Part shown: in pieces, positions 9,510-17,985 of the stretch | Numbering within the stretch: the first letter of the stretch is position 1 | Layout: the number at the start of each line of letters is the position of its first letter | DNA from: Rickettsia endosymbiont of Ceutorhynchus obstrictus | Lineage (GTDB): Bacteria; Pseudomonadota; Alphaproteobacteria; Rickettsiales; Rickettsiaceae | DNA: 64,000 bases | Reading direction: 5' to 3' | NCBI RefSeq assembly: GCF_964026565.1 | Contig: NZ_OZ032162.1 | Span: 186,001-250,000 of the forward strand | Program-made: the position numbers and the translations under genes | Notes under the pieces: model-generated | The model's input: the letters and a program-made list of their open reading frames with translations, nothing else | Database searches by the model: none | What the model was told of the DNA's origin: nothing

Positions 9510-10346
9510 TTACTGCCTAATTAATCTTTTATTACTCGGTAATATATAATTCTGATCTGTGGAGCGATAAGGGCAAATATCGATTCCTCCGCGTCTAGTA
9601 TATCTAATATATATGGATAGGTAAGTAGGATTTATAGCATTTTTAATATCGACAAAAATACGCTCGGCACATTGCTCGGCAAATTCATTACAATTTCTAA
9701 AAGATACTAAATATTTTAGCATACTATCATGCTTTAGCTTTTTACCCTTATATTTTATTATTATCGTTCCCCAATCAGGCTGATTAGTTACTAAACAATT
9801 AGATTTTAATAAATTTGAGTTAATTTCTTCCTCAATGTCAATATCATCATATTCGATTAAATTACTATCAGGATGGTCATAAATATTGCATTCCACATCT
9901 AAATAGTCGATATTTTCACCATTTATTTCAGCAAATTCTATTTTTTCATTTAAGGATGATAATCGACCGAATACTTGACCATTTGTAGCAGTACTTAAAT
10001 CTTCTAATATTATTCTTTCTAATTCTTCCATCGAAGAAATAACGTCATTATTAAAGGAATTTAAATATAGCTTAAACGATTTTGATTCAACAATATTAGA
10101 GGAATTAACGGGAATGTAAAAACTACCGATTGCCACACAAGGTTTGCCTTTTGGATTTAACCAAGAAATTTCGTAAGCATTCCAAATATCCACCCCGTAA
10201 AACGGAATGTTATCCTCCTTAAGCTTTAATTTTTCTCTATTATCTATTCTTGGGATTCTAAATAACAATGTAGGATCGTAACTATTGCTATAAGTTGTTT
10301 TTTTACCGAGTACGGAATTACCCGGCAAAGAAGGAGATAAATTCAT
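9510..10346 (-). CDS. queF: NADPH-dependent 7-cyano-7-deazaguanine reductase
   Basis: Reduces preQ0 to preQ1 in queuosine synthesis, in the cytosol. It is the long, two-domain (YqfN-like) form, 278 residues. The NADPH-binding QueF motif [13 protein letters not shown] is at 87-99. The catalytic cysteine is C184 in [13 protein letters not shown], with the conserved aspartate D191. The C-terminal [18 protein letters not shown] is also typical. The ATG at 10346 follows a good AAGGAGA ribosome site. Its pathway partner queD lies 50 kb away in the window. Both flanks are repeat DNA, so it seems to be a single-gene unit. Confidence 0.96.
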   Translation of the reverse strand: MNLSPSLPGNSVLGKKTTYSNSYDPTLLFRIPRIDNREKLKLKEDNIPFYGVDIWNAYEISWLNPKGKPCVAIGSFYIPVNSSNIVESKSFKLYLNSFNNDVISSMEELERIILEDLSTATNGQVFGRLSSLNEKIEFAEINGENIDYLDVECNIYDHPDSNLIEYDDIDIEEEINSNLLKSNCLVTNQPDWGTIIIKYKGKKLKHDSMLKYLVSFRNCNEFAEQCAERIFVDIKNAINPTYLSIYIRYTRRGGIDICPYRSTDQNYILPSNKRLIRQ

Positions 10347-10810
10347 AAAACTATTATATTTAATTCTTGAAAAATGAGTAATAACTTAAACGTCATTGCA
10401 AGGAAGCATTGCTCACATGGATCAAAAATTCACCGCAAAAGTGATGTCATTCCTAGTTGCGGTAGGCGTTGTTGCATGGCTCGATAAAAGCAGCAGCATG
10501 TCATTCTAGCTAAAGGCGGGAATCTAGAAAAATTAAACTAAAAATGTAAGGATAACTTACAATTATACAGAAAAAAGCCTTACAAGCTAAGGCTTTTTAG
10601 CCTGGATACCCGCTTTCGCGGGTATGACATCTTCCGACATTATTTCTTAAATGCGCCTTTAGCTAGAATGACATGCTGCTGCTTTTATCGAGTCATGCAA
10701 CAACGCCGCCCCTGCAAGCTTTGTTACAATCTAGAAAATAATAGTCATCCTGAATTTATTTCAGGATATACTAAAAAAAGATGCGCAAAACTTGTTCAGC
10801 ATGACAAAAA
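10347..10810. repeat. repeat region between queF and the inositol-phosphatase-like gene
   Basis: It contains an outer-motif element from about 10465 to 10710. The left end is GGCGTTGTTGCATGGCTCGA followed by TAAAAGCAGCAGCATGTCATTC. The right end is the inverted copy ending CATGCAACAACGCC. Inside lies a class-C element (10500-10628) whose centre carries a terminator-like hairpin. Then comes a truncated class-B left arm (CAATCTAG at about 10728) and a class-D double hairpin (10744-10805), leading into the class-B right arm that forms the end of the next gene. Confidence 0.75.
10576..10598. terminator. bidirectional terminator-like hairpin inside a class-C repeat
   Basis: The 7-bp stem AGCCTTA / TAAGGCT has a 5-base loop (CAAGC), preceded by six A and followed by five T, so it could act on either strand. 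It lies downstream of the minus-strand gene 10811-11602 and upstream of queF. Confidence 0.4.
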
Positions 10811-11602
10811 CTAGATTGCCGCGTCGGCACGATGTGCCTCCTCGCAATGATGTTTTGAATATCCACGTAGCAACGCCTGCTTAAGATGATCATTTGAGGC
10901 AATAAATTTATTGTTGTTATTTACTACCACACCGCCGGCTTCCTTAATTATTAATTCAAATGCATGATATAGAGTATAATTTAATGATGACAAATATATT
11001 ATATCAATTTTACCGGCTGCTAAAAGAATAGCTGAGTAGCACGGTGAACCAAAAGCCCTAACATCGGTTACGGGAAAGGGTGTATCGGTTAAATTGTCAC
11101 TTACTATTAAAGAATTCTTTAAATCAGCAATACCGGAAACCCGAAGCCTTGCGCTTTTATTATTTATAGAATTAAAGCTATCTCTTTCTACCCACGCTCC
11201 TTTGCCTTTTTCGGCATAATAAATTTCATTAAGAGCCGGGAAATGTATTACGGTAGACACGGCTGTTAAAGTTTCCTGTATTTTTTTTAAGTAAGTTATC
11301 GATAAAGCAAAAAACGGTATGCTTCTCGCTAAATTATTTGTGCTATCTATAGGATGCACTAAAAAAGCAACTTCCCGATTATTATTATCTATTTCAAATA
11401 TATCCTCCGGAAAAAATAAAGATTCTAAATGTCTTTGCAATTCATTTTGTAATAAAGTTTTTAATTTCAAGTAAGATTTCTCGCAGAATCCTTTATTGCC
11501 TGAGCTTGTTCTCTGAAGCATTTCAAGTTCTAGAAAATCTCGTTGTAAAAATTTAACGGCTTTGCGCGTCGCACTAATTAATAAATTGGTTATCGGTTGC
11601 AT
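10811..11602 (-). CDS. inositol-monophosphatase-family protein with degraded active site and repeat-derived tail
   Basis: 263 residues with the fold signature of the IMPase/SuhB/CysQ family but altered metal ligands. The canonical DPIDGTxN is HPIDSTNN (about 83-90): the first aspartate is histidine and glycine is serine. The second signature (normally WDxAAG before the EAGG motif) is LYHAFEL, before KEAGGVV. The GSPCYSAILLAAG segment is kept. Loss of two acidic metal ligands makes normal phosphatase activity doubtful; an RNA-polymerase or RNA-binding role as known for SuhB is possible but unproven. The last roughly 20 residues ([20 protein letters not shown] region) are translated from an outer motif plus a class-B arm, and the stop codon TAG comes from the repeat's CTAG. 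Confidence 0.75.
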   Translation of the reverse strand: MQPITNLLISATRKAVKFLQRDFLELEMLQRTSSGNKGFCEKSYLKLKTLLQNELQRHLESLFFPEDIFEIDNNNREVAFLVHPIDSTNNLARSIPFFALSITYLKKIQETLTAVSTVIHFPALNEIYYAEKGKGAWVERDSFNSINNKSARLRVSGIADLKNSLIVSDNLTDTPFPVTDVRAFGSPCYSAILLAAGKIDIIYLSSLNYTLYHAFELIIKEAGGVVVNNNNKFIASNDHLKQALLRGYSKHHCEEAHRADAAI

Positions 11603-11844
11603 CTATCTATACCATTTCTGTACGGTTAATTTTAGAACTTGGTATACGTGAAGTATTTCAAGAATTAGGAGTGTCACCCCGTGGCTCGTCCGGCGTTGTT
11701 GCATGGCTCGAATTTTTGCAAAGTGTTTCGGTGTCATGCCACGGTATGACATCGTACTTATAATAACCATAATGGTAAATTATGAGCCATGCAACAACAC
11801 CGGCGGGGCCTCGGTATGACAACTCTTCGAGTTAATGCAGTATA
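11603..11844. repeat. nested class-A and outer-motif repeat upstream of efp 3' end
   Basis: A class-A arm starts near 11671 (GTGTCACCCCGTGGCTCGTCC) and is interrupted by an outer-motif element, GGCGTTGTTGCATGGCTC at about 11692 to GAGCCATGCAACAACACC at about 11783-11800. The class-A right part then resumes (GGGGCCTCGGTATGAC to 11820). CCGGCG occurs on both sides of the inserted piece, a possible 6-bp target duplication. Confidence 0.6.
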
Positions 11845-12411
11845 TTATTTAGCCCGCTCGACAAAACTAATATCTTCGGTTTTGATAATAATTTTTTCGC
11901 CCGTTACTAAATATTGCGGCACCATAACCCTAATACCGTTAGCTAAAATTGCCGGTTTATATGAAGAGGTAACGGTTGATCCTTTTATTACCGGATCGGT
12001 TTGAATAATTTCAGCCGTAACCGTCGGCGGGAGTTCAATATTCAAAGGGTTATCCTCATAAAATTCTATTTTTACCTGCATGTTATCCGTTAAAAACGGT
12101 AATTTTTCACCTAAAATTTGTTTATCTATAGTAATTTGCTCAAAAGTTACATTATCCATTAACACAAGATTATTATCTTCAAAATAGAGAAATTGAAAAT
12201 TTTTATGCTCAAGCTCGGCTTTTTCGATATAATCGGATGAACTAAAGCGTTCGTTAAGCTTTGTTCCCGTTTTTAAGTTTTTCATCTCTACCTGTACATA
12301 AGCACCGCCTTTGCCGGGTTTAGTATGTTCAGGTGTCTTATTTACCACCCATAAATCATTGTTGTATACTAATATATTACCTGTTCTAATTGAATTTGCC
12401 GAAATTTTCAT
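11845..12411 (-). CDS. efp: translation elongation factor P
   Basis: EF-P relieves ribosomes stalled at polyproline stretches. The 188-residue length is normal. Three beta-barrel domains are recognisable: the KOW-like domain with the modification lysine K34 in HTKPGKGGA, domain II with the middle VTFEQI region, and the OB-fold C-terminal domain with [22 protein letters not shown] and [17 protein letters not shown]34 would be beta-lysylated by EpmA/EpmB if present, which cannot be judged here. The gene is divergent from pleD, with about 120 bp of A+T-rich DNA between them that must hold both promoters. Confidence 0.97.
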   Translation of the reverse strand: MKISANSIRTGNILVYNNDLWVVNKTPEHTKPGKGGAYVQVEMKNLKTGTKLNERFSSSDYIEKAELEHKNFQFLYFEDNNLVLMDNVTFEQITIDKQILGEKLPFLTDNMQVKIEFYEDNPLNIELPPTVTAEIIQTDPVIKGSTVTSSYKPAILANGIRVMVPQYLVTGEKIIIKTEDISFVERAK

Positions 12412-12532
12412 ATATATAATTATAGTATGTATCTTAAAAAATTATAAATATACAAATTATTTTTTTTAAAAACAACATTTAAAGATAAGAATTTAAATAA
12501 TACTATTTTAACATTAGGGTTTTGTAAAATTT

Positions 12533-13891
12533 ATGACGGCAAATATATTAGTAGTCGACGATATAGAGACAAATATTAAATTATTAAAAGCAAAACTTTT
12601 AAACGAATATTATACGGTCTTTACCGCAACTAGCGGTAAGGAGGCATTAAGTATACTTGAAAAAAATAAGATTGATGTGGTATTGCTTGATGTTATGATG
12701 CCGGAGATGGATGGTTTTGAGGTATGCCGGCGGATAAAAGCGAATCCGGAGACTACTCATATACCGGTAGTTATGGTAACGGCACTTTCGGAGGTGGAGG
12801 ATCGTATCACCGGTTTAGAGGCGGGTGCGGATGAATTTTTGACCAAACCTATAAACGATACTGCTCTTTTCGTCAGGCTTAAGTCCCTCTCGAGAATGAA
12901 AGTATTAATTGATGAATTAAAGCTTCGGAATGATACAAATGCTTTATTAGGTAGTCCGGCTATAGAAATGCGGGATACTTTTAACGATAAAAAAATCTTA
13001 TTAATTAATGATGATATAGTACAGGCTAGAAATATCAAACAAATGTTACTAAAAATTTCTCCGAATGTCCAAGTAATAAGTGAATCCCTAGAACTTGAGG
13101 CTACACCGGAATATATTCCTGATTTAGTAATTATTAGCAGTATGCTTGAGGATGAAGATCCGTTAAGAGTTAGCGTAGTGTTAAGAGGCAAACCGGAAAT
13201 AAGCGGAGTGGTACTAATTTTACTAGTCGATGAAGAAAATTTACCTATAGTTATGAAAGGAATGGAACTCGGAATTAACGATTATTTTATTTACCCTATT
13301 GAAGAAAATGAGTTACTCGCAAGGATTAGAACACAACTTCGCAGAAAACAATATCAAGATAATTTACGCAATGATCTTGAACAAAGTGTAAATTTAGCAG
13401 TCAAAGACGGTTTAACGGGCTTATTTAATCGGCGTTATTTCGATATACATATAAAGCAAATGATGGAAAAAGCTAACAAAGATGAAATTAGTTTGTATTT
13501 ACTTATGTGCGACGTTGATGATTTTAAGCATGTTAACGATAGTTACGGTCATCAAGCGGGAGATACGGTTTTAAAAATAGTTACCCGTGTTTTGAAAAAT
13601 ACTTTTAGAGTAACTGATTTAATTGCCAGATTCGGCGGAGAAGAATTTACTATTCTTTTAAGTGATATGAATATGGAGCAAGCAATGCATACGGCAGAAA
13701 GAGTTAGAGTAAAAATTGAATGTATGGATTTTCAGATTGAAGGGCAACCGGAACCTATACACAAAACTATTTCTATCGGTGTAACGGAATATAAAAAAGG
13801 AGAATCTATCGCTGATTTTATCGAGCGTTCGGATAAGGCCATGTATACGGCAAAAACATCAGGAAAAAATAAAGTAGTGAAATTGGTTTAA
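12533..13891 (+). CDS. pleD: PleD-type diguanylate cyclase response regulator
   Basis: 452 residues with the REC-REC-GGDEF order of Caulobacter PleD. Receiver 1 (1-120) keeps D53 (VVLLDVMMPEMDG) and K104 (FLTKP). Receiver 2 (about 152-270) has lost its phosphorylation site (ISSMLEDEDP) and probably acts in dimerisation. The GGDEF domain (about 290-452) has an intact GGEEF signature at 367-371 and, five residues upstream, an RxxD inhibitory site (RVTD, 358-361). It should therefore make cyclic di-GMP and be feedback inhibited. The rppH gene follows after 15 bp on the same strand. No PilZ or EAL protein is visible in the window. Confidence 0.95.
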   Translation: MTANILVVDDIETNIKLLKAKLLNEYYTVFTATSGKEALSILEKNKIDVVLLDVMMPEMDGFEVCRRIKANPETTHIPVVMVTALSEVEDRITGLEAGADEFLTKPINDTALFVRLKSLSRMKVLIDELKLRNDTNALLGSPAIEMRDTFNDKKILLINDDIVQARNIKQMLLKISPNVQVISESLELEATPEYIPDLVIISSMLEDEDPLRVSVVLRGKPEISGVVLILLVDEENLPIVMKGMELGINDYFIYPIEENELLARIRTQLRRKQYQDNLRNDLEQSVNLAVKDGLTGLFNRRYFDIHIKQMMEKANKDEISLYLLMCDVDDFKHVNDSYGHQAGDTVLKIVTRVLKNTFRVTDLIARFGGEEFTILLSDMNMEQAMHTAERVRVKIECMDFQIEGQPEPIHKTISIGVTEYKKGESIADFIERSDKAMYTAKTSGKNKVVKLV

Positions 13892-13906
13892 TATAAATTT
13901 AAGATA

Positions 13907-14398
13907 ATGAAAAATTCTCTTTCTCAAGAATATCGTAAACTACCTTATAGACCGGGGGTAGGCATGATGATAATAAATACCGAAAATAAAATATTTGTCG
14001 GTAAAAGAGTAGATACTAAAATGACGGCATGGCAAATGCCTCAAGGCGGTATAGTACCGGGAGAAACCCCAAGCGTTGCAGCATTGCGGGAGATGCTAGA
14101 AGAAATCGGCAGCGATAAAGGGCATATTATTGCTGAAAGTAAATGCTGGTATAGCTATGATGTACCGGCATTCCTAATACCGAAATTGTGGGACGGTAAT
14201 TTTCGAGGTCAAAAACAAAGATGGTTTTTAATTAGATTTACCGGTACTAACGAAGACATTAACGTTAATACTAGCAACCCTGAATTTGAGCAGTGGCGCT
14301 GGGCATCATTTGATGAATTATTGTCTATTATAATTCCTTTTAAACGTAAGCTTTATCAAGCAGTAGTAAAAGAATTTGAATCACTGCTTGATAAGTAA
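13907..14398 (+). CDS. rppH: RNA 5'-pyrophosphohydrolase (Nudix)
   Basis: 163 residues, the normal size for RppH/NudH. It removes pyrophosphate from 5'-triphosphorylated mRNA, triggering RNase E decay, and also hydrolyses diadenosine polyphosphates. In Rickettsia and Bartonella it is known as invasion protein InvA. The full Nudix box GX5EX7REUXEEXGU is visible at 47-68 (GGIVPGET...REMLEEIG), preceded by the family segment [11 protein letters not shown] (14-24). [10 protein letters not shown] near 110 is also typical. It lies 15 bp after pleD, so co-transcription is likely. Downstream is a repeat block. Confidence 0.95.
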   Translation: MKNSLSQEYRKLPYRPGVGMMIINTENKIFVGKRVDTKMTAWQMPQGGIVPGETPSVAALREMLEEIGSDKGHIIAESKCWYSYDVPAFLIPKLWDGNFRGQKQRWFLIRFTGTNEDINVNTSNPEFEQWRWASFDELLSIIIPFKRKLYQAVVKEFESLLDK

Positions 14399-14740
14399 TG
14401 CTTACATGATTCAAATTATTAGTGTCACTTCCACGAGGCAATGCTCGCGTGGCGTGGATACTTGAATAGTCATTGCGAAGAGGTGCAGGCGTTGTTGCAT
14501 GGCTCGATAAAAGCAGCAGTATGTCATTCTAGCTAAAGGTGGGAATGACATCGAAAATTCGAGCCATGCAACAACGCCTCATATTTACAGCGTCATTCAG
14601 AAAGATTTAGACAAGATGAATTTAAAGGTGAGCTAAGCTACCGTACTAGAGTACGTGAGTACAGGCGAATCCAGAAAAATTCACTTGTATCAACCTTTCT
14701 GAATGACGCTGTACCGTAAATTAAATTATCCAACATTATA
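14399..14740. repeat. repeat region between rppH and rodA
   Basis: It holds a minimal outer-motif element, about 14491-14578 (GGCGTTGTTGCATGGCTCGA at the left, the inverted TCGAGCCATGCAACAACGCC at the right, and one half class-C arm between them), and a class-G element 14587-14713. Class G has ends ACAGCGTCATTCAGAAAG and CTTTCTGAATGACGCTGTA around a centre that contains GTACTAGAGTAC and GCGAATCCAG. No gene. Confidence 0.75.
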
Positions 14741-15841
14741 ATGCAAAGAAATTATTTAGAGCAATTTAAAAAACTCCCCCTTACTTTAATTTCGCTTATT
14801 ACTGTAATTTGTATTATAGGGTTTATAGTTCTTTATTCGGCATCAAATAGCAATCTCCAACCTTGGGCATATAAGCAAATAATAAATTTTTGTATATTTT
14901 TGCCGTTATCTATCATAATTGCCACACTTGACTTAAGGTTAATATTTAGATTTTCCTATATATTCTATTTTTTAGTATTAGCTTTATTATTAAGCGTCGA
15001 GCTTTTCGGTTCGGTATCGATGGGGGCAAAACGTTGGATTGATCTTGGAATCATACGTTTGCAACCTTCAGAACCTATAAAGCTTGCAATAGTATTAATG
15101 TTAGCTCGTTATTTTCACCGATTAAAATTTGAAGATTTGACGAAAATACATAAAATTTTAGTACCGATTATTGCGGTAATTATACCGGTATTACTAATAA
15201 TCAAAGAACCTGACCTTGGTACCGGCATTATAAATATAATTATTACCGGTATTATATTTTTTGCGGTCGGGTTTAGAATAAGAAATTTTGTAATAATCGG
15301 TCTTATTGTATTTGCTTGTATACCGGTAATTTGGAATATAATGCATGATTATCAAAAAAAACGAGTAATGGTATTTCTTGATCCTGAAAGGGAACCGCTC
15401 GGTGCCGGCTATAATATTATTCAATCAAAAATTGCTATAGGTTCCGGAGGAGGTTTTGGGCAAGGACTAAACCAAGGTAGTCAAAGTCACTTAGATTTTT
15501 TACCCGAACATCAAACAGATTTTATTTTTGCGACATATGCTGAGGAATTTGGTTTTATAGGCGGGATTTTCCTATTACTTTTATATTCTCTAGTTATAAT
15601 TATCTCATTAATAATTGCTATTAATAGCCGTTCTATTTTCGGTAAATTAATGGTAATAGGTATAACCTCAATTTTATTTAGTCATGTATTTATCAATATG
15701 GCAATGGTTATGGGGTTATTGCCGGTAGTAGGAGTACCGCTGCCGTTTATTTCTTACGGCGGGACAATGATGGCTTCAATGTTAATCGGTTTCGGGTTGG
15801 TTATGAATGTACAGGTAAATCAACATACTAATTTAAACTGA
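14741..15841 (+). CDS. rodA: peptidoglycan glycosyltransferase RodA (rod-shape SEDS protein)
   Basis: 366-residue SEDS-family membrane protein with about ten transmembrane helices. It polymerises lipid II into glycan strands with a class B penicillin-binding protein during cell elongation. Visible family landmarks are SMGAKRWIDLGIIRLQPSEPIKLAIVLMLARY (about 92-123, with the catalytic-region W and Q/E residues), IKEPDLGTG near 155, the extracellular loop QSKIAIGSGGGFGQGLNQGSQSHLDFLPEHQTDFIFA, and the C-terminal VGVPLPFISYGGTMM signature. The start ATG follows a repeat-derived class-G element, so the promoter must lie in the last 25 bases or in the repeat. Could also be called mrdB. Confidence 0.94.
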   Translation: MQRNYLEQFKKLPLTLISLITVICIIGFIVLYSASNSNLQPWAYKQIINFCIFLPLSIIIATLDLRLIFRFSYIFYFLVLALLLSVELFGSVSMGAKRWIDLGIIRLQPSEPIKLAIVLMLARYFHRLKFEDLTKIHKILVPIIAVIIPVLLIIKEPDLGTGIINIIITGIIFFAVGFRIRNFVIIGLIVFACIPVIWNIMHDYQKKRVMVFLDPEREPLGAGYNIIQSKIAIGSGGGFGQGLNQGSQSHLDFLPEHQTDFIFATYAEEFGFIGGIFLLLLYSLVIIISLIIAINSRSIFGKLMVIGITSILFSHVFINMAMVMGLLPVVGVPLPFISYGGTMMASMLIGFGLVMNVQVNQHTNLN

Positions 15842-15987
15842 TATACTCCTTATATTTATGTCCAGTAAATTTATTTTAGTTTTTCATAAAGAAAACTCTA
15901 GACCATAACAAAAAGATTTGTTATAAGAAATCTGACCTTAGATATCAAAGTTTAAAATTATATAAGTATAAGTATTTAAGATAATAT

Positions 15988-16062
15988 TCCTCGGTAGCTC
16001 AGCGGTAGAGCAAACGGCTGTTAACCGTTAGGTCGCTGGTTCGAATCCGGCCCGGGGAGCCA
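15988..16062 (+). tRNA. tRNA-Asn (GTT), CCA encoded
   Basis: The acceptor stem TCCTCGG / CCGGGGA closes with one T-G pair. The anticodon stem-loop is AACGG-CTGTTAA-CCGTT with anticodon GTT at 16020-16022. The T-arm GGTTCGAATCC is canonical, the discriminator is G at 16059 and CCA is 16060-16062. Immediately downstream on the opposite strand is the C-terminal remnant of a serine recombinase, so the tRNA was probably an integration site. Confidence 0.97.
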
Positions 16063-16320
16063 TTCCGTACAATTAGCTACTTCTTGGAGTTTATCGAACG
16101 GAAAAACCAGTTTGTAATGCACCTTGCAGCCCTTCAGCTCTAGGTTCGCAAATATGAAATTTAAAAATTCTCTTTTTTCCTCGATTGTCGAACCTTTGAA
16201 AGTTTCATATGCATTTGTCATAACATTTATGAAGTCTAGAAGCTTTTTAGAAAGCTTATCGTCTACCTTATCATAACTTTTGATTAACTCGTTTAATTCA
16301 TATTGACGCTCTTTTAATTG
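16021..16320 (-). pseudogene. C-terminal fragment of a large serine recombinase
   Basis: About 100 codons in one frame, beginning after a stop at about 16323 and reading QLKERQYELNELIKSYDKV, then FKGSTIEEKREFLNFIF, NLELKGCKVHYKLVFPFDKL and NCTEWLPGPDSNQRP. This matches the C-terminal tail of phage and island serine recombinases that recombine at tRNA genes, where the end of the frame is supplied by the tRNA itself on the opposite strand. The catalytic N-terminal domain is absent, so it is an inactive relic. It marks the tRNA-proximal edge of an acquired segment that may run to about 18.5 kb. Confidence 0.7.
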
Positions 16321-16332
16321 TTAAAACTCTAT

Positions 16333-16569
16333 TTAAGATTTTGCGCGCTCATCATTTAAAACTCTTAACGAGGATAACATTTTATTTATGGTATTAACGT
16401 TATATTCTTTATCTTTAACATCACAATTATAGGTTATAAATAAAAGTAACTGATCATTTTTTACCCACCACTTTCTCCAAAAAGTATTTTTTTCATCACT
16501 ATAAACAAGATGTAACCCTTCAAAATCACCGAATTTTACTTTTCTAAGAGGTAATTTTTCTTCTTCATT
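16333..16569 (-). pseudogene. truncated unknown ORF upstream of recombinase relic
   Basis: An open frame of about 78 codons ends with TAA at 16335-16333 and has no ATG; an in-frame stop lies just upstream at about 16572. The translation contains EEKLPLRKVKFGDFEGLHLVY, WRKWWVKNDQLLLFITYNCD and NTINKMLSSLRVLNDERAKS. It looks like the C-terminal end of a soluble protein of a mobile island; I do not recognise the family. The base composition is like its surroundings. Confidence 0.4.
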
Positions 16570-16634
16570 AAATTATTAGATTATTTTATAATAAATGCTG
16601 TAATTATAAGTGAGACTGAAGTTAAAATATATTA

Positions 16635-16663
16635 TTGATTTTAGTACGCCAGTGGCATATAAT
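16635..16663 (+). promoter_or_regulatory. putative promoter of the toxin-antitoxin pair
   Basis: TTGATT (16635-16640), a 17-base spacer, then a perfect TATAAT (16658-16663). Transcription would start within a few bases of the toxin ATG at 16673, so the message would have almost no leader. This also argues against the upstream GTG at 16610 as translation start. Confidence 0.5.
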
Positions 16664-16672
16664 GTAATTATT

Positions 16673-17038
16673 ATGGATAGAAAATTTATTTCAGTTGTTG
16701 AGCTTCCTGAATTCCAAAAATTTGCTAAGTATTATTTAAGTGAAAAGGAATGTATCGAAATAGTTAACTATATTGCTACTAATCCTGAACAAGGGGATAT
16801 AATAAAAGGGACAGGCGGTATAAGAAAACTAAGATATGCTTTAAATAGCAATAATAAAGGCAAGAGTGGAGGCATACGACTAATTTATTTTTATTACAAT
16901 GAAAATATGCCAGTATTTTTAATAACAGGTTTTATAAAAAGTGAAATGGATAATATTAGTCAAGCAAGTTGTAATGAATTAAAGAAATTGAGTGAATCAT
17001 TAGTAAAATTATATAATAAAGAAGGGAAAAATGAGTAA
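16673..17038 (+). CDS. RelE/HigB-like toxin
   Basis: From ATG 16673 the product has 121 residues (MDRKFISVVELPEF...). Features are those of the RelE/ParE-type mRNA interferase fold as found in HigB2-like proteins: FQKFAKYYLSEKECIEIVNYIATNPEQGDIIKGTGGIRKLRYA, then GGIRLIYFYYNENMPVFLITGFIKSE. These give the characteristic arginine-rich KLRYA strand and RLIYFYY core. An in-frame GTG 63 bases upstream would lie ahead of a strong promoter box and is less likely. The stop overlaps the start of the antitoxin gene by 8 bp. It probably cleaves mRNA on the ribosome when free of antitoxin. Whether it is active is unknown; the frame is intact. Confidence 0.8.
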   Translation: MDRKFISVVELPEFQKFAKYYLSEKECIEIVNYIATNPEQGDIIKGTGGIRKLRYALNSNNKGKSGGIRLIYFYYNENMPVFLITGFIKSEMDNISQASCNELKKLSESLVKLYNKEGKNE

Positions 17039-17336
17039 CGCAAAATTTAATAAAACTGAAAAAAGTATAATAACTGGCATGCAAGAAGCAGTTTTATATG
17101 CTAAGGGAAAATTAAAAGCAAAAAAACATGATATTGCACTACCAACTATTGATGTACATAATGCAAGAGATAAATTAAAATTAACTCAAGAACAATTTGC
17201 AACAACGTTTGGTGTGAGCGTAGCTACTCTAAGGAACTGGGAACAAGGAAGAAGGTTACCTACAGGAGCAGCTAGGTTACTTATTAAAATTATTGAAAAA
17301 GAACCTGAAACTGTAAAACGAGTTTTACACGGGTAA
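17031..17336 (+). CDS. HTH (Xre-type) antitoxin of the RelE-like toxin
   Basis: 101 residues. A Cro/C1-type helix-turn-helix covers about 50-90 (ARDKLKLTQEQFATTFGVSVATLRNWEQGRRLPTGAARLL, the classic arrangement with Q-x-x-F and WEQG). The N-terminal part (about 1-45) would bind and neutralise the toxin. The gene overlaps the toxin gene by 8 bp, and the toxin-first order is the HigBA arrangement. The HTH suggests it represses the promoter at 16635-16663. Confidence 0.85.
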   Translation: MSNAKFNKTEKSIITGMQEAVLYAKGKLKAKKHDIALPTIDVHNARDKLKLTQEQFATTFGVSVATLRNWEQGRRLPTGAARLLIKIIEKEPETVKRVLHG

Positions 17337-17407
17337 TTACATTAACTACCAAAGATAATAATCATAATATGTTAATTTCAATTGGCTCTAAAAATATATA
17401 AAATAAG

Positions 17408-17968
17408 TTGAAAATGGCAAAAGCTTTAAAAAATATTCATCCTTTAATTCAAGAATTAAACTTATCTAATAAAACAAAAGCTTATTTTAATAAGCTGGAA
17501 TTTTATGAAATTATAGAAGACGACATTATTTTAAGTGATGAATTTAATGATTTAGATGAAGCTTTAAAGAATCGTTGGAGTTTTGGAGTGGATTTAAGAT
17601 ATTGCACTGCAGATGACTTAAAAGTTTTTTATGAAGCTATAATTAACTCAAGAAGAAAATTTCTCAAAGAAAAAAACATTGCTCAACAAATGATTTTTTA
17701 TACTTGGTATGATGGAATGTCAGGTAATTTTTATTTTTCTATTATACCACAGGATTGGAATAAACTACCTCCGGGAAAAGAATTGCCTTTCGGTTGTATC
17801 ATCAATAAAGTAGAATCTGTTGACGATATTATTGAAGAATTTGTTAATGATAAATATAAAGGTGTTATTCCAATGGATGAATTGGAAACTGTTGATTCTT
17901 TTGAGGAATTAGATGATGAAGATTATACAAGTAATTTTACGTTAAATGTATGGTCAACAACTTTATAA
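17408..17968 (+). CDS. uncharacterised acidic protein of the tRNA-Asn island
   Basis: 186 residues, intact frame, no signal peptide or membrane segment. I do not recognise the family. The sequence has an N-terminal helical part (KNIHPLIQELNLSNKTKAYFNKL), a central aromatic strand-rich part (NIAQQMIFYTWYDGMSGNFYFSIIPQDWNKLPFG-like), then an acidic tail (VDSFEELDDEDYTSNFTLNVW). Small acidic proteins of this look in accessory islands are often immunity proteins or anti-toxins, but nothing in the sequence proves that. It sits 71 bp after the antitoxin gene on the same strand and convergent with the ankyrin gene. Confidence 0.6.
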   Translation: MKMAKALKNIHPLIQELNLSNKTKAYFNKLEFYEIIEDDIILSDEFNDLDEALKNRWSFGVDLRYCTADDLKVFYEAIINSRRKFLKEKNIAQQMIFYTWYDGMSGNFYFSIIPQDWNKLPPGKELPFGCIINKVESVDDIIEEFVNDKYKGVIPMDELETVDSFEELDDEDYTSNFTLNVWSTTL

Positions 17969-17985
17969 TTTAATCTTTTATCAAG

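Noticed and set aside
12757..13191. 144-codon minus-strand open frame inside pleD
   Set aside because: Shadow of a well-supported receiver-domain coding region.
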